Assembly: GCA_000727475.1 (NCBI GenBank)
Contig: KL647319.1
Location: 465,616 to 529,615, forward strand
Length of the DNA stretch: 64,000 bases
Origin: Sarcocystis neurona
Taxonomy: Eukaryota; Apicomplexa; Conoidasida; Eucoccidiorida; Sarcocystidae
Reading direction: 5' to 3'
The position numbers were made by a program, and so were the translations under genes. The notes under the pieces were generated by a model, which was given only the letters and a program-made list of their open reading frames with translations, was not told the DNA's origin and did not search any database. The stretch's first letter is position 1; each line of letters begins with the position of its first letter. Positions 63,766-64,000 of the stretch are shown here, one piece after another.

Positions 63766-64000
63766 CCCTGTCTCTCTCTCGGGCAGCAGAGAAGGCAACG
63801 CGAAAGAAATCAGATAACACAGCAGCACTACTCCCGGTCCACATGGTCACGTCCCTCGCAGAGGTACACACCAAGGAAAAGCGAGAAACTTTCTTGCAGA
63901 GGCCAACACAACTCTTCGCTTCTCTTCTCTTCTTCGCCGTCGGGCTCTGCTCTGCTGGTCCACAGAGGGAGAGACGCGAAAGGCAGGAATAGCAGCAGCC

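Overview
The window looks like nuclear DNA of a coccidian apicomplexan, most likely an Eimeria species. The evidence is the very dense CAG/GCT trinucleotide arrays that run through coding and non-coding DNA and encode poly-Ala, poly-Gln, poly-Ser and poly-Leu. Long (TA)n/GTATATAC microsatellites alternate with them, genes are split by introns with GT..AG borders, and there are no bacterial-type operons. Because CAG arrays rarely contain stops, nearly every frame on both strands is open, so ORF length is weak evidence here. I relied on splice-site phase, amino-acid texture and recognisable motifs. All exon borders are inferred by eye.

Layout. (1) About 0.5-12 kb, minus strand: one long gene for a polytopic membrane protein with TMEM121/CECR6-like character. 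Its first five exons are at 12.0-7.9 kb and a likely last exon is at 0.8-0.5 kb, with large repeat blocks in the introns. (2) 12.3-14.2 kb: non-coding, with clustered 14-bp palindromes and a microsatellite. (3) 14.5-20.4 kb: GCT/CAG-rich, with one signal-peptide ORF and otherwise ambiguous coding. (4) 20.6-23.0 kb: microsatellite and minisatellite. (5) 23.4-24.3 kb, plus strand: a protein ending in a twin CX9C (CHCH) module resembling MICOS Mic19. (6) 24.3-34.1 kb: microsatellites, a repeat-poor island and several small candidate secreted or membrane proteins. (7) 34.3-39.7 kb, plus: a giant 1,793-codon low-complexity ORF. (8) 40.9-45.5 kb, plus: a gene of at least three exons whose intron phases agree, containing an Ala-rich region and a 10-residue tandem repeat interrupted by an assembly gap. 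(9) 45.5-52.7 kb: mostly repeats with scattered candidate exons. (10) 53-57.7 kb, minus: a large RS-rich protein, probably split by a homopolymer indel. (11) 58.2-62.9 kb, minus: an SRSF1/ASF-type SR splicing factor. It is the most securely identified gene, with a SWQDLKD RRM2 signature and four phase-consistent junctions.

The two adjacent RS-domain genes point to pre-mRNA splicing. The CHCH protein points to the mitochondrial intermembrane space. The other candidates have no assigned pathway. I saw no rRNA, convincing tRNA, CRISPR array, IS element or retrotransposon protein.
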